Origin: Erysipelotrichaceae bacterium
GTDB lineage: Bacteria > Bacillota_I > Bacilli_A > Erysipelotrichales > Coprobacillaceae
Length of the DNA: 7,349 nt
Direction: 5' to 3'
NCBI GenBank assembly: GCA_021200395.1
Contig: JAJQGQ010000122.1
Coordinates: forward strand, 1 to 7,349
Shown here piece after piece: positions 6,797-7,349 of the stretch. Position numbers and translations under genes: made by a program. The stretch's first letter is position 1, and each line of letters begins with the position of its first letter. The notes beneath the pieces are model-generated. The model made no database searches. It saw only the letters and a program-made list of their open reading frames with translations, and was not told where the DNA came from.

Positions 6797-7301
6797 ATGT
6801 TAAACCAATCCTATCTTTCATTGCAAATAATAATGATATAAAAGAAGCATAATAAGGAATAAAAGTCTTATCTTGTATCATATTTAATATTTCCTGTTCA
6901 TTTGCCCACTTCACTTCTAAAACTTCATCTTCCTGCAAGGTTATCTCTTCTACATCTTTTATTACTATATAAAAATCATCAAAACCATTTTTAAAATGAT
7001 TGGTTAAAATAGGACATTGATTTGTTAAATCAATATCAATGCCTAATTCTTCTTTTGTTTCTCTCATTGCTGCTTCTTCACTTGTTTCATCAACTAAAAC
7101 ATGACCACCAACGGATACATCCCACATATAAGGCCAACTTGATTTATTCTTAGCTCTTTTTTGTATAAGCATTTTATTTTGATTATTAAATATACAAACA
7201 TGAACAACAATACGATATGTATTTTCTAATACTGGATTGCCACGTTGATATTTAAGATTAAGTTTTTGACGATGGCAATCATACAAATCTTGATATTCCA
7301 T
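6789..7301 (-). CDS. Nudix hydrolase, isopentenyl-diphosphate-isomerase-like subgroup
   Basis: The 170-residue protein contains a complete Nudix box, GX5EX7REUXEEXGU, running from G66 through E72, R80-E81 and E84-E85 to G87-I88. It should therefore bind divalent metal and cleave a nucleoside-diphosphate or similar linked substrate. The N-terminus (EYQDLYD, then KYQRGNP) and IQKRAKNKSSWPYMWDVSVGG before the box resemble the YfcD/IDI-like Nudix proteins common in Firmicutes. The exact substrate is not predictable. The frame can be opened 15 nt earlier at an ATG (7316), but that ATG abuts and overlaps the GGAGG at 7312-7308, which sits 6 nt before the ATG at 7301, so the shorter form is chosen. 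It is coupled to the DUF4261-like gene by an 8-nt overlap. Confidence 0.92.
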   Translation of the reverse strand: MEYQDLYDCHRQKLNLKYQRGNPVLENTYRIVVHVCIFNNQNKMLIQKRAKNKSSWPYMWDVSVGGHVLVDETSEEAAMRETKEELGIDIDLTNQCPILTNHFKNGFDDFYIVIKDVEEITLQEDEVLEVKWANEQEILNMIQDKTFIPYYASFISLLFAMKDRIGLTYE

Positions 7302-7307
7302 AATTTT

Positions 7308-7312
7308 CCTCC
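7308..7312 (-). promoter_or_regulatory. Ribosome binding site deciding the Nudix start
   Basis: GGAGG lies 6 nt before the ATG at 7301. The alternative ATG at 7316 lies directly upstream of this motif and could not use it. Confidence 0.8.
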
Positions 7313-7326
7313 ACATCTTAATATAT

Positions 7327-7332
7327 ATTGTA
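7327..7332 (-). promoter_or_regulatory. Possible -10 element for the Nudix operon
   Basis: Minus-strand TACAAT (5 of 6 to TATAAT) would place the transcript start near 7320, leaving a leader of about 19 nt with the GGAGG. A -35 at 17-nt spacing would fall at 7350-7355, just outside the window, so this cannot be confirmed here. Confidence 0.35.
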
Positions 7333-7337
7333 CTAAA

Positions 7338-7349
7338 CCGCTTACGCGG
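7338..7349. repeat. Short GC-rich inverted repeat at the window edge
   Basis: CCGC and GCGG flank a 4-nt centre in an otherwise very AT-rich intergenic stretch. Preceding plus-strand AAA (7335-7337) suggests the stem could continue past the edge, as in a terminator of the next gene upstream, but the other half is not visible. Confidence 0.3.

Noticed and set aside
7320..7325. TATATT as the -10 of the Nudix operon
   Set aside because: It would start transcription at about the ribosome binding site itself, leaving too little leader. TACAAT at 7327-7332 is better placed.
1..7349. Defence, phage, transposon or CRISPR content
   Set aside because: No transposase, integrase, nuclease, toxin-antitoxin pair, repeat-spacer array or terminal inverted repeats were seen. 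All complete genes are of housekeeping, metabolic or transporter type, apart from one uncharacterised protein.

Overview
The window is AT-rich, densely packed chromosomal DNA. Strong GGAGG-type ribosome binding sites, a T-box leader on a tRNA synthetase gene and the protein families present point to a low-GC Firmicute. A gut anaerobe of the Erysipelotrichia/Coprobacillus type is my best guess, by inference only. Every complete gene is on the minus strand. One truncated gene enters on the plus strand at the left edge.

Layout in minus-strand transcription order, right to left. (1) A Nudix hydrolase (7301-6789) overlaps by 8 nt an uncharacterised 281-residue protein resembling DUF4261 (6796-5951), so the two form a translationally coupled pair. 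I see no terminator after them. (2) A T-box riboswitch (about 5896-5688) has a candidate promoter at 5931-5903, a complete antiterminator/terminator switch and a probable ACU threonine specifier. It precedes thrS (5674-3926), which encodes a threonyl-tRNA synthetase lacking the N-terminal TGS domain but keeping its editing, catalytic and anticodon-binding domains. (3) The thrS terminator (3927-3901) overlaps a near-consensus promoter (-35 TTGAGA, 17 nt, -10 TATAAT; 3919-3891). That promoter drives a three-gene operon with overlapping or nearly overlapping reading frames: a cytoplasmic GH13 alpha-amylase (3871-2444), a 10-helix EamA/DMT-family permease (2454-1579) and a 12-helix MATE-family efflux protein (1595-249). 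(4) A hairpin at 221-250, U-rich on both strands, ends both this operon and the convergent plus-strand gene (1-222).

Three reading frames can be extended upstream of the start I chose (amylase, EamA protein, Nudix). In each case a well-spaced Shine-Dalgarno sequence, or the promoter position, points to the shorter form.

I found no mobile element, CRISPR array, tRNA or rRNA gene, and no convincing new multi-gene system. The points most worth checking are the promoter embedded in the thrS terminator, the TGS-less ThrRS under a T-box with an ACU specifier, a perfect 22-bp palindrome inside the EamA gene, and the co-transcription of an intracellular amylase with two exporter-type proteins.
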